64,000 bases of DNA, from contig NC_062240.1 of NCBI RefSeq assembly GCF_905475465.1, forward strand, positions 4,851,001-4,915,000, read 5' to 3'. Positions 47,198 through 57,339 of the stretch are shown here, one piece after another. Source of the stretch: Pieris napi. Lineage: Eukaryota; Arthropoda; Insecta; Lepidoptera; Pieridae. A program made the translations under genes and the position numbers. Within the stretch, counting starts at the first letter, position 1; the number at the start of each line of letters is the position of its first letter. The notes under the pieces were generated by a model, which made no database searches, had not been told where the DNA came from, and saw only the letters and a list, made by a program, of their open reading frames with translations.

Positions 47198-50100
47198 ATG
47201 TTTGAATTAAAATGGGTCGCTATAACCTCTTCAGCCCTTGCTATTTCAATAGCTGGTGTTATCTATTATGTTTTTAAAAGAAAACGACCACGTTATGCTG
47301 TAGAAGCTTTTAATTATTTAACTGTAACAGTTGCTCATAATGTAGAGGATTGCGAAGAAATGATAACTGAAATTCGAAGGTAAGACGTTTACCTATGTCA
47401 TTAAACTTGACATAGGTAATGTAAGGTAAGCTTAGCAGTAAGTAGTAATAGTAGTAACTTTTTGAGTGCCTGCTAACGCTTTATTCATATCCTGGCCTAG
47501 CTGTCTGCTATGAATCTTCATGGACATTGTTTTAAGTGAAATATTTTACCTTACCCATTAGTTTTTATTTTAGAAGGTGCCTTACCCACCAAGCTGTAGG
47601 TTTTGATTGTGAATGGGTGACTGAACAAGGGAAGAGGAAGCCTATAGCCTTGGTTCAAATCTCTACATTTGATGGATATTGTTGTCTATTTCGTTTAAGT
47701 AAAATTATGTGTGTACCAACATCTTTAAAGGCAAGTGTTAACATACAATCTGTTGTAACCATTTATTTTCTTCTGTTTAAACATGTTCCTTTATAATATT
47801 GGCATAAGTGAACAATGAGTTATTAATAAAGGCTATACCTATATCTTTTGTTATCAATAAATATCTATTATTTTTCAGGTTTTACTTGAAGATGAAAAAA
47901 TATACAAAGTTGGAGTGGCTCCAGTAGATGATGCTAAATATGTAGCTGCAGATTATGGTGTTTTTATTAAATCAACATTAGATATTCGACACATTGTTCA
48001 GCTATATGGATATGATCCTGGAGGATTAGCTGCATTGTCATTGTCTCTTCTTGGTGTTACACTAGACAAGACATGGAGAGTAAGAAAATTTTTAACTTAA
48101 TAATATTATAATTACACTTATTATTTTATTTTAGTTATTGTGTGTGTTATATTTTAAAGGTTTGTCTTAAGAAGTAACAATTTATTTTGATGTCATTGTT
48201 CTTATTAGTAAAGTGGCTTTAACCTTAGTGTTTTATACCTTTGATAAAAATATTAAGACTAAGCTAAGCATAGGTATTTTTTATCAGATATAAGTAATAT
48301 TTTATCTTAAAAAGTTTAAGTTATGTTTAAAGAATTTTATTCTCATTAAAAACAAAAATATACATGTCACTAATACATTTTTTTTTAAATTAATATATCA
48401 CACCACCTTCGTACGCAGTTATTGCATCCATGAGTCCATCTACCAAAAAACTTTGCAGGCGTATTCGTAACTGGTCCACTGCTACTATTTCCCTTATCTC
48501 AGGAGGCAAGCTGTTGTAAGGACTAGCCCCAAAATAGGGTTTATTTTTGAAACCGTATTTGTTACTGTATTCAAGTGTATTATTAGTGTTATGCCAGCTA
48601 TGTGTGGGATTGAACTTAAAAGTTTAAGTTTAAGTAAGTTTATTAATTACCAATCACCAATCTAATCTAAAATATATTATATTTTTTTGTTTACAAAGGA
48701 AAAACCAAAAATGGTTATGCCCAACACACCTTACATAGATTTTGTTCAAATACTTAAGATTAGTAACCAATTAATAGATTCGTTGCAGTGACTGGAGTGC
48801 AGATGAATTAACAGAACGACAAGTGAGCTATGCTGCGGCTGATGCTCATGTTGCTATAAAAATATTTGTTCAACTCATGAACAAGAGGATTAAATGGAAT
48901 TGGCTGCCACTAAATTCATGGAATTGTATTAATAAAGATGAGTTATGCAAGAAATATGCTGATGTATGTTTTAAAACTAAAGCTGTGAAGAAAGTAAAGA
49001 ATGGGTAAAAAAAATTTATTACACAATACTATCCTTTGTTTAAGCGAGGACCACTTTTAAATAAAACTTAACAGGTTAGAATGGAAATTTATAAGTTATC
49101 AAATAAAACATATTCATTTAGAACACAAGACTGTCTTCCCCGTAATAGACTGTAAGTAGTGTATCCAATACTTCCTTCTTATTACTAAATTATCCAAGTC
49201 AAGAAACAATTGGTTAAAAAAATATATTTATCAAAAGACATGTCACGGGTCATTCAAAATATGTAAACATTCATTATATCTAATTCAAGTTTGAATTTCT
49301 TATGAATTATATGAAATATAAATTTGGTTTTGTAATAAATCCTTTTCATAATACATATATAGTGTTAGATCAGGAATTGAATAAATATTTTGAATTATAT
49401 TTTGTTTAAGTGTTAAAAACAAAGAAAACAAATTAAACAAAGACATAGTCCTCAGCAAGAGGTACCCGTATGCAACCAGATCTAAGCCACTCTACCACAA
49501 TTGTTTCCTGCAAGCACCTGATGGTGAATTGCTATGTACATGTGATACAAAAAAGGCTATATGGTGAGTTATATTTTCTTTCTTCTTTCAGAACTTATAA
49601 TAATACATTTAGAGTTGAGTTTTAGCATTAAGAATAACTCCCATATTTAATTGAATTTTGACATACATGAGTAGTCATAGTTTGTGTTAATTCTGCATCG
49701 ATTCTTAAAGATATCCTAATTATCTTCATTGCTTTAATATATTATTAAAAATCATATGTTGATCTTGTAATGTCACACAGTTTTTTAATTCTTTGAGAAG
49801 TTCTGTATTTTACTGTTAAAGAACATACAAATATTCAAAATGTCTACAGGTATGTGGAAAAACATTTAGCAGATGTAGTAACAGAAGATCCTCTGACTGT
49901 AAGACTACGATTCGAGCCAGCTGGTCGATCAGTTGGTGATGTGGGAAAATATTATCAGTTGACTAAGCAAAACCATTGTGTAGTGTGCGGTGAACATAAT
50001 TCCTATATACGGAAGAATGTTGTCCCGAGGGAGTATAGGAAGTATTTTCCAGGTAAGAGAATGTCTGTAATTTAGACAAATAGATTTCGTAGTTTCTGAA

Positions 50101-53100
50101 AATTTTAGTTTTATTTCTAAACAAATTCTAGCAATATGTTTTCAGCATTAAACTCAAAATCAATAATAACAATTGCAATTCATGTAATAATTTATTGTGC
50201 GCCTATTTTTATATTCTTTTGGCCTTTTGCCTCTTGGTGGCCTTTTAAAATATTACCCTGAATTTATATTTAATTATTATTTCTCAAAATTGATTACATT
50301 CTTTACCAAGACAAAGCCTGTGCTCTTTAAACATTTAATGTCTTCATTCAGAGGTAATGAAGGACCATTCATCTCACGATGTTCTCCTCTTATGTGTGAC
50401 ATGTCACCAACGGAGTAACATGCTGGACCAGGCTGTTCGAGAACACCTGGCACGTCTGTGCGATGCGCCCTTTGCTGATCACGACAAGGCCAAATATGTT
50501 GAAGATGCTGACTGCAAGTGAATATCTTTTTACTACAGTATTACAAATTATTATTATTAAAAGTCGTTTAAAAGGCAAACGCACTCCCGAGCTTTCTGGC
50601 AGTGTATATGTCACCGTAAAATTGTAAACACCGTGAGATTGTAATCTATCTCGCGAGATTGTAATTCATTTTATTTGACCGATACCCTTGTTTCAGTCCT
50701 AACTCTATGGACATATTATAACGGTCTACTATAAAGCCGAACAATCAGGGACAACCTTCGGACAGTTGACAATTTTAAGGTTGTAATTTGACGGTTTCAC
50801 TTCGATAGATTACAATCTACCGAATAATAATACGTTACATTGTAAGCAGTACGCTGAGGTTCACAATCTTTCGACAGTTTATAATCTCGCGAGATAGATT
50901 ACAATCTAACGGTATTTACAATTTTACGTTAACATATATGGGCGACGGTACTGACATCTAAAATTGGTGTGATTTTGGGCTTGTTGCATTAAGGTTAGAT
51001 TCAATTCAACGTTTATACAAAAAAAATCAGTATATTCCAAGATTTTTTTATTTATTTAATCATAAATTTCAAAATACTACGTAAATTGTGACGCTGGAAC
51101 GTTGTTGGTTACTTTTTTTCTGTCAACCGTTGATAAATTTAATTTATTGTAATTAAATTAATTTAGTATAAATTACAAATCTACAATCTATCCTGGTATA
51201 TCCAGAGGCATGGAAAGCACAGAAAGCCGATAGATAACTTAGTTACAAATAAAACAGGTGCAACGAGGTGTTTATAGCCAATAAGTGATATTTTACGTAA
51301 ATTGAAAAGAAATGTTTAAAAAATCAGGAAGTGTTACACGTGATATGTTAGATTATGGCTTATTTTAAATTAAATTATTAGCTTCTTGAATAAACATTAG
51401 CACAGACTGACATCGTATTTTCAGTATAGTAACTGTAGTGCTAAATTATCTTTTTTATGTTATGTTGACAAACCTGTAACGTCATTAACGACACTTATTA
51501 TCTAGCTACTAAAAATAGGATGGTGGTTAATTTTTGTAAACAAGTAAAATGAATAAGTATTATATATATTAGTCTGCATAACCGCCACTTCGGTTATCTC
51601 TCCGTCAACTTTATCATAGTTACCCGACCAATATTTAAGCCTTGACCTGTTTAAGCTGTCGCGGAATATGATTAAAAGGAGTATTAAGAATATCCATAGC
51701 GCAAAATCACCTGCATCATGAGCATACCCCACATACACACCTTTACGTACTTACCCTCACTTTTACACTATCACACAACACAGCCAAATTAGGTATTATT
51801 TAGTTGAATGTATTGAATAATTTTGTTTTTTGTTTGTTTGGTTTTGTAAATTTTTGAACCTTTTTGTAGTAAAATTTATTATGTATTCCATCTCTGGCTA
51901 TATTTTCAGTGTAACTGTTTGTTATTATATACAATTTGTTAGCTGTAGGATTACGAAATAAATAAATTAAATTATTACAGAAAAATTCGATCAGCTGCCC
52001 GTGCATTATTATACCAATCGAAGAAACATAATCTTCCGGAGTCGCGTCGTAAAGAGCTAGAAGATATATTGCTTCAGCATTATCCTCAGTACGATGAGAT
52101 CACTGAACAACTACTTGCCGAAGCCGCCGAAATATCTGTCGTGTAAGACATGAATTTTTATATAGATTTATTTTAAGAACTACCGGCTCTATAAATACCA
52201 TTATTCTAGAAGTTGAAACTTGTTGTTTTCATATATCACGAAAAGTTATTTTGGACAACTTTTATATGATATCTTTTATAATTTTCAAATTGTATAAATT
52301 ATTAAATTTAAAATTATTAATTGTATAAAATAAAATGTAGCCTATGTTACTCATAGTGTAGCATTGTAATGGTAAAAATGTATATATAATAAAGTAATAT
52401 TAGTATACATAAAGAAACCTTCATTAAATTATTAACTGGCATATAAAGCCCCTACTATTTTTATAAAGATATTTTTTACAGCATTGAAAACGCGGAATAC
52501 GAATGCCATGGATTTAAAGTGACAGAATACTTTTTACAACGCGAAGGCTTGCTTCGCCTGGAAGAGATTTGGCGGGAACACTTTCTACAGACTATGAAGC
52601 CTCGTTTTATGCCTGAACTGTGGTCGATCAAACATAATGAAGAGAGGTATTTTCATGGAATTAATTTTATCAACATATGTATATATAATAATTTCGTAAG
52701 CAACTATATTTCAGCTAGATCAAAAATAATGCAACAGCCTCCAAGTGTTTATGCTATAGAAGTTGTTGAATAAGTTCTATTTTTTTTCCTAATACTGGAA
52801 TTCATCTTAATATAATATATAAATTACGCGTCACGTTGTTTGTCCGCTATGGACTCCTAAACTACTTAACCGATTTCAATCAAATTTGCACACCGTGTGT
52901 AGTTTGATCCAACTTAAAAGATAGGATAGCTTACATCTCAATTTATATCCGCAATATTATATTATTGCAAAATATTTGTTTATTATTTGATAGTCACAAT
53001 TCTAGCAGATGGCGCCGCTTAGTTGAAAGTACCAACGTTTCACATAAGCTACAATTTAATGGCATAACCACCGAAAAAGCATGGTGGATTGGTTTCTCTT

Positions 53101-53954
53101 GAATAGTTTACTACTATGTAATATAACAAAAATCTTAGCCACAGCAACGCTTGGCCGAGTCTACTAGTATGTATATATAATATTATTTCGTAAGCAACTA
53201 TATTTCAGCTAGATCGAAAATAATGCAACAGCCTCCAAGTGTTTATGCTATAGAAGTTGTTGAATAAGTTCTATTTTTTTTCCTAATACTGGAATTCATC
53301 TTAATATAATATATAAATTACGCGTCACGTTGTTTGTCCGCTATGGACTCCTAAACTACTTAACCGATTTCAATCAAATTTGCACACCGTGTGTAGTTTG
53401 ATCCAACTTAAAAGATAGGATAGCTTACATCTCAATTTATATCCGCAATATTATATTATTGCAAAATATTTGTTTATTATTTGATAGTCACAATTCTAGC
53501 AGATGGCGCCGCTTAGTTGAAAGTACCAACGTTTCACATAAGCTACAATTTAATGGCATAACCACCGAAAAAGCATGGTGGATTGGTTTCTCTTGAATAG
53601 TTTACTACTATGTAATATAACAAAAATCTTAGCCACAGCAACGCTTGGCCGAGTCTACTAGTATGTATATATAATATTATTTCGTAAGCAACTATATTTC
53701 AGCTAGATCGAAAAGAATGCAACAGCCTCCAAGTGTTTATGCTATACAAGTTGTAAAATAAGTCCTATTTTTTCCTAATACTGGAATTCATTATCTATAT
53801 ATAATGTCACCATATAATATTAATGATAATAATTGGTCCTTTACTCTACTTAATATAACGTATTTGTTACAGGTTGCGAGTTCGTTTATCTGAAGGTCGC
53901 TTAACCGAAGATGAAATTAAATTAATACGAACAAATACTTTAAAGTTCGATTGA
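47198..53954 (+). CDS. EXD2: EXD2-like 3'-5' exonuclease
   Basis: Orthologue of exonuclease 3'-5' domain-containing 2, 565 residues in ten exons: 47198-47379, 47574-47730, 47879-48079, 48778-49004, 49411-49563, 49850-50052, 50352-50517, 51981-52142, 52482-52646, 53873-53954. An N-terminal membrane anchor (WVAITSSALAISIAGVIYYV) fits the outer-mitochondrial-membrane location known for human EXD2. The DEDDy nuclease domain shows FDCEW (Asp72, Glu74) and YAAAD (Tyr198, Asp202). A C-terminal HNH-like metal-binding part has CVVCG (350, 353) and CVTCH (389, 392), around SYIRKNVVPREYRKYF, which is very close to the human protein. Human EXD2 has 621 residues. Intron 2 uses a GC donor. Intron 9 holds three copies of a competing last exon, which would change the C-terminus. 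AATAAA at 53994 follows the stop. Confidence 0.93.
47731..47736 (+). promoter_or_regulatory. Non-canonical GC splice donor of EXD2 intron 2
   Basis: The exon ends AAG and the intron starts GCAAGT, the consensus of the rare GC-AG class. Reading phase 0 on both sides and the human-like protein across the join support it. No GT donor in the right phase is nearby. The acceptor is TTTTTCAG at 47871-47878. Confidence 0.8.
48395..48555 (-). pseudogene. LINE remnant, end of RT ORF
   Basis: In EXD2 intron 3. On the minus strand it reads KNKPYFGASPYNSLPPEIRE, then LRIRLQSFLVDGLMDA and a stop, typical of the C-terminal end of a Jockey/CR1-like reverse transcriptase. Unbroken but short. Confidence 0.6.
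50615..50928. mobile_element. MITE with about 50-bp inverted arms
   Basis: In EXD2 intron 7. The left arm starts CGTAAAATTGTAAA and contains GATTGTAATCTATCTCGCGA (50637-50656). The right arm contains TCGCGAGATAGATTACAATC near 50886 and ends TTTACAATTTTACG at 50928. The arms pair over about 50 bases with few mismatches. No coding capacity. No clean target duplication was found. Confidence 0.8.
52719..52773 (+). CDS. Alternative last exon of EXD2, copy A
   Basis: The acceptor TTTCAGCTAG is followed by 55 nt that join the exon ending at 52646 in phase and give RSKIMQQPPSVYAIEVVE then stop, for a 556-residue protein. Using the inner TTTCAG instead gives an immediate stop (AG joined to C, then TAG). 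The intron would be only 72 bp. Whether this or the exon at 53873 is normally used cannot be told from sequence. Confidence 0.45.
52805..53167 (+). mobile_element. Non-autonomous Helitron, copy 1 of 2
   Basis: Starts TC after A (52804) and ends CTAG (53164-53167) before T. Contains CGCGTCACGTTGTTTGTCCG, GCAGATGGCGCCGC and GCAACGCTTGGCCGAGTCTA. 363 bp, no ORF. In EXD2 intron 9. Confidence 0.85.
53213..53267 (+). CDS. Alternative last exon of EXD2, copy B
   Basis: Same acceptor and phase as copy A. The encoded end is identical (RSKIMQQPPSVYAIEVVE); one base differs from A (TCA to TCG, silent). Confidence 0.4.
53299..53661 (+). mobile_element. Non-autonomous Helitron, copy 2 of 2
   Basis: Offset by exactly 494 bp from copy 1 and essentially identical to it, including TC start and CTAG end (53658-53661). 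Confidence 0.85.
53707..53761 (+). CDS. Alternative last exon of EXD2, copy C
   Basis: Same acceptor and phase. The open frame is kept but diverged: RSKRMQQPPSVYAIQVVK then stop. It is the copy closest to the final exon at 53873. Confidence 0.4.
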
Positions 53955-53993
53955 TGTGCATTTATTTTTATGAATTGTTGGTTTTAGTTTGTA

Positions 53994-53999
53994 AATAAA
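53994..53999 (+). terminator. Poly(A) signal, EXD2
   Basis: AATAAA 40 bp after the EXD2 stop codon in the exon at 53873-53954. Confidence 0.65.
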
Positions 54000-54220
54000 A
54001 TAATATGAGCGCTGGTACTCTGTAATTTCCAAAATGATAGCGATCCCGACTTTAATGTTAGTATCACGTTTGCGTCAACTAAATCGAAATTTGCTATCGA
54101 CGTTAGAAAACGTCATAATTGAATTGTAAATAAATTTGACAGACAGAATACTGTCTGTTCCAATAGGTTTTATTCATGGAACTATTGATTTTATCATCCC
54201 ATCTTGGATTTGTTATAATC

Positions 54221-54442
54221 TTAGGGTGCGTCCACATCTGGCGAATATGCCGCGAATGTGCTGCCCACGCCAGTAAACGGAACTGTACGTGCGCGAGATA
54301 TGAGTGCGCGCGCCTTATACGAGCTTTGCATGAGTTGCGCTAAAGAGGCGCACATAACCATTGCCGTGACTGCACGCGCGCAGCTCGCAAATGGCTCGCG
54401 AGCTGCACATTCGCGGCGCATTCGCCAAATGTAGACGCACCG
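54221..54442. mobile_element. hAT-like MITE with 8-bp target duplication
   Basis: 222 bp, much richer in G+C than the flanks. TTATAATC is duplicated exactly at 54213-54220 and 54443-54450. The inverted ends share GGTGCGTC, TGGCGAAT and GCCGCGAATGTGC. The 8-bp duplication points to the hAT superfamily. An open frame of 66 codons across it is a by-product of high G+C. Confidence 0.88.
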
Positions 54443-54819
54443 TTATAATCAAGACGTAATTCAATAACGTAACTTGGAAAATGTAGATGTACTACATATC
54501 ATGTCTTGATTTAGTTAACTTATCGCCGTTATTTGGTTCCAATTATTGTTATCACCCAACCAGTTCTACTATTATGATAACGAGTGGTTTTGCAATTGGG
54601 TATCATCAGCGCTGTTAGCTTAACAATTAATATTATATAGGTATATATAATTTAATAAAATATTTTTATATTTGTTTCAATGTTCTTTGATTTTTCTATA
54701 AAAATTGTATTTTGTATAAAGCCTAATAAAATTAGGCACCATATTGCAAATATAAACTGTTGATCATGAGTTTCTTGGTACAAATTGTATATCTAATATA
54801 CAACATCTACAATAGATAT

Positions 54820-55003
54820 ATATTGGCGATTAAAAAGAATGGCGGAGAGTTTCTTGCCAGTTCTTCTCGCCCGCTCTACTCCCTTGACTTGCGAACTATT
54901 AGTAAATGTAAATTTATTATTAATGTAACATATTTTCTGTTGACTTTCATAAGTGTACTTGGTTACATATACGAATAAAGTTATTTTGAGCTTGAGTTTA
55001 TAG
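54820..55003 (+). repeat. LINE 3'-tail fragment
   Basis: Contains GGCGGAGAGTTTCTTGCCAG and TCTTCTCGCCCGCTCTAC, and ends with ATACGAATAAAGTTATTTTG followed by AGCTTGAG. This matches my memory of a common lepidopteran LINE 3' end, including the built-in AATAAA. No ORF. Confidence 0.55.
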
Positions 55004-55750
55004 AAACTATTCATGTTTTACTTTCGTATTTTTATGACTCATGGCTATGAATCGATGGTAGATAAACGCTTCAGTAATCATTTTACCAAAAGGCTATTCA
55101 CGTAGATAACTCGTAGTTAGTATATGTCGGTAACATAAATATTAGAGATATGTTGGAGCTTTGGCATTACTATCATCGGCCATCTGACAATCACATATGT
55201 TAGCGAGCTCATAAAATAACGTCAAAGTCGAATCAGATTAAAACCGTTTATTTATACATATACTAGAGGTTTATTTAATTTGCCAATGTTGCTAGATCTG
55301 TAAATTATCGACTAGTTAATAGTCGACAGTAATAGTGAATCCAGTTATTATTATTATTATTGAAAGTAATTTATTGTCTCTACCTTTAAACCTTAGAAAC
55401 TTAAAGACAATCAATGTTAAAGTAATCATTTGATACTCATTCCTATGACTGCCGTTTCACTCTGTATTCGATTCGAGTTCGTATCGTTATTTGTCAGTTA
55501 CTGCCCTTTTTACTTTCCTTTCTCGACGTTTAATCTTTGACCTTTCTGTTTAGGACTTAGGTTTACCTGCCTCTCTCTATTTCCTTTACCTTCTCCGTCA
55601 GATGTAATATATTAGTCTGGGTATGTAACTCAGGTAGTTTTACGTGGTGGGGAAAATATTTCGCGTCTGCGTCGAGAAATAGTCGAGAAAAAGAAATAAA
55701 TATATCCGGCCAACTCATTTACCTGGAACTACAGTTTCACATTCAATTAA
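55004..55750. other. Intergenic DNA, nothing recognised
   Basis: AT-rich spacer. It has TC-rich patches near 55500-55620 but no gene or repeat ends. Confidence 0.35.
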
Positions 55751-56108
55751 TTTTTGAAGTTATACTTCTTTAGGCGCGTTATGAAAAATTGATGAGAGTG
55801 AAATTTTACGATGCGCGCGCACCGTGACACAAAATTAACAGAATGAAGTTGCCCACGGAAGATGCTACGGCATTGGACATAATTTAAAAACAACATTCGA
55901 ATAGTAATAGAATTTATGTTACACTTAATGTAAGAGAATAATAATAAATATTTATTTATTTAATTTTTCAAATGTAAACTGAACTTTATTGACTATAATG
56001 ACTTCTTTTCCAGTCTTTGATTATTTAATTGTAAATAATTATTTGCATGCAATCAAAAACTATTTTTAATAATGCCAAAGAAGTATAACTTCTTACGCGC
56101 GTACATAA
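55751..56108. mobile_element. Non-autonomous element with GAAGT-ACTTC palindromic ends
   Basis: The left end has TTTTTGAAGTTATACTTCTT followed by TAGGCGCG; the right end has CAAAGAAGTATAACTTCTTA followed by CGCGCG. The interior has ATGCGCGCGCACCGTGACAC and GAAGTTGCCCACGGAAGATG. No transposase. The superfamily is not clear. It is immediately followed by a mariner-like element. Confidence 0.6.
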
Positions 56109-56111
56109 GTA

Positions 56112-56982
56112 TAGTGCTTTTCATGAAAGAAGTCCCGCGGTGATTTTTGGAACTAAATTTGACAGGTCGGCAATGTTGTCATTCGTCGATGTTATCAAGT
56201 TCGTTTGTTGTGGTAGATTTTTGTGAATTTTTAACTAGCTTAGTGCATTTTAAAGATTGATTACAATGCCAAAAGTTGTAAAAAGTTCGGCTCGAGAAAT
56301 GATATTAAAGGTGAAAGAGTTCTGTGAAGCGGAACATAAGAATCAAGGTGTTTTAATACCACTAAACAATGTTCGGAAGAGAGTTGCCGCCATAACAGGT
56401 ACTTTTTAGAGTTGCCATTTAATATTTTTTTGCTGTATTGGTGGGACTTTTATTATATAAATTCGTTTTTGCGACAAAATTGAATAAATAAATAACGTGA
56501 TGAAACTAGGTAACTGAAATTAAAACATATATTACATAAGCATTATAAACTTAAAGTTACTATTATTTTTAATTGTTCATAATTTAATTGGAGATGTGTC
56601 AGAGAAAACTGTAACAAGAATTACAAACGAAGGTATAACAGCGGCGTGTACTTCGAAAAAAATTGTAACCCAACAAATTGTATTGCTTTTCTTTACCCTA
56701 TATTCTCACCCTTTTCCCCCTAAGTTCCCTATATTCTTATATACCCTATATTCTTTTCCCTGTAAGTAGGTAGAAGACCGCTAATAAAAATAAATAAAAA
56801 TATACTTTTTACATAACAGAAATATTGTTTCATCGAAGTATGCAGAAAATAATATTATTTGAAAAATTACATCTGCTAAATGTAAATAAAATAGGTAAAT
56901 TTTTGACTCATAAATGGCAACATTACGTCATGCGATTGCAGCGCCGCGTCTGGGGGACTTCTTTCATGAAAAGAAGACCCTA
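56112..56982 (+). mobile_element. Mariner-like element, copy 2 (871 bp, both ends present)
   Basis: Bounded by TA at 56110-56111 and 56983-56984. The inverted ends share CTTTTCATGAAAGAAGTCCC. Exon 1 of a transposase-like gene runs 56266-56398 (starts MPKVVKSSAREMILKVKEFC, ends RKRVAAITG). A GT-AG-type intron follows, then VSEKTVTRITNEGITAACTS near 56595. The rest of the transposase is missing. Here the intron acceptor has changed from CAG to GAG, unlike copy 1. The start and the helix-turn-helix text are typical of a lepidopteran Tc1/mariner transposase family. Confidence 0.8.
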
Positions 56983-56984
56983 TA

Positions 56985-57339
56985 CACGCACCCTTTTTTT
57001 TAAGTTAAAGACGTACAGCCACAGGTTAATTAAAGACCTGTTTGTTTACTTTTTATAGTTTCTACTGAAAAAAACAATAGTTGTCATAGACCAATATTTT
57101 ACTAGACGCTTATTTAGGCTGTAGCAAAAAAATAATAATAATATAACCTCTACTACATCTGTGATTATAGACAGTGCATCTTGACGGTTATCCGTTATCT
57201 ATGGTCATAACTGAAAATATTTAAATGGTACATTGCAAAGAAAAAATATATAATATACATATTACATCTAAAACTAAAATAACTCTTAGCAATTACCAAC
57301 ATTTTAATTTAAATCTTTTGTCAAGTTAATCAAATAGTT
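56985..57339. other. 5' flank of the CENP-P-like gene
   Basis: AT-rich DNA between the transposon and the first ATG. Likely promoter and 5' UTR; no clear motif. Confidence 0.35.

Larger units (their letters stand above)
52674..53791 (+). repeat. Tandem array E-H-E-H-E (host exon segment and Helitron, 494-bp period)
   Basis: A 131-bp host segment (E) carrying an acceptor and a short ORF occurs three times, at 52674-52804, 53168-53298 and 53662-53791. The first two copies are each followed by a 363-bp Helitron (H). The period is exactly 494 bp. The first two units are nearly identical, while the third E is more diverged. The join between H and the next E falls exactly at the Helitron CTAG end. 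The third E runs on past the A/T insertion point into DNA without a Helitron. Confidence 0.93.

Noticed and set aside
50565..50600. Possible echo of the repeat at 21856-21985
   Set aside because: Similarity limited to GGCAAACG-type words over about 35 bases.
54221..54421. 66-codon minus-strand frame
   Set aside because: Coincides exactly with a GC-rich hAT MITE.
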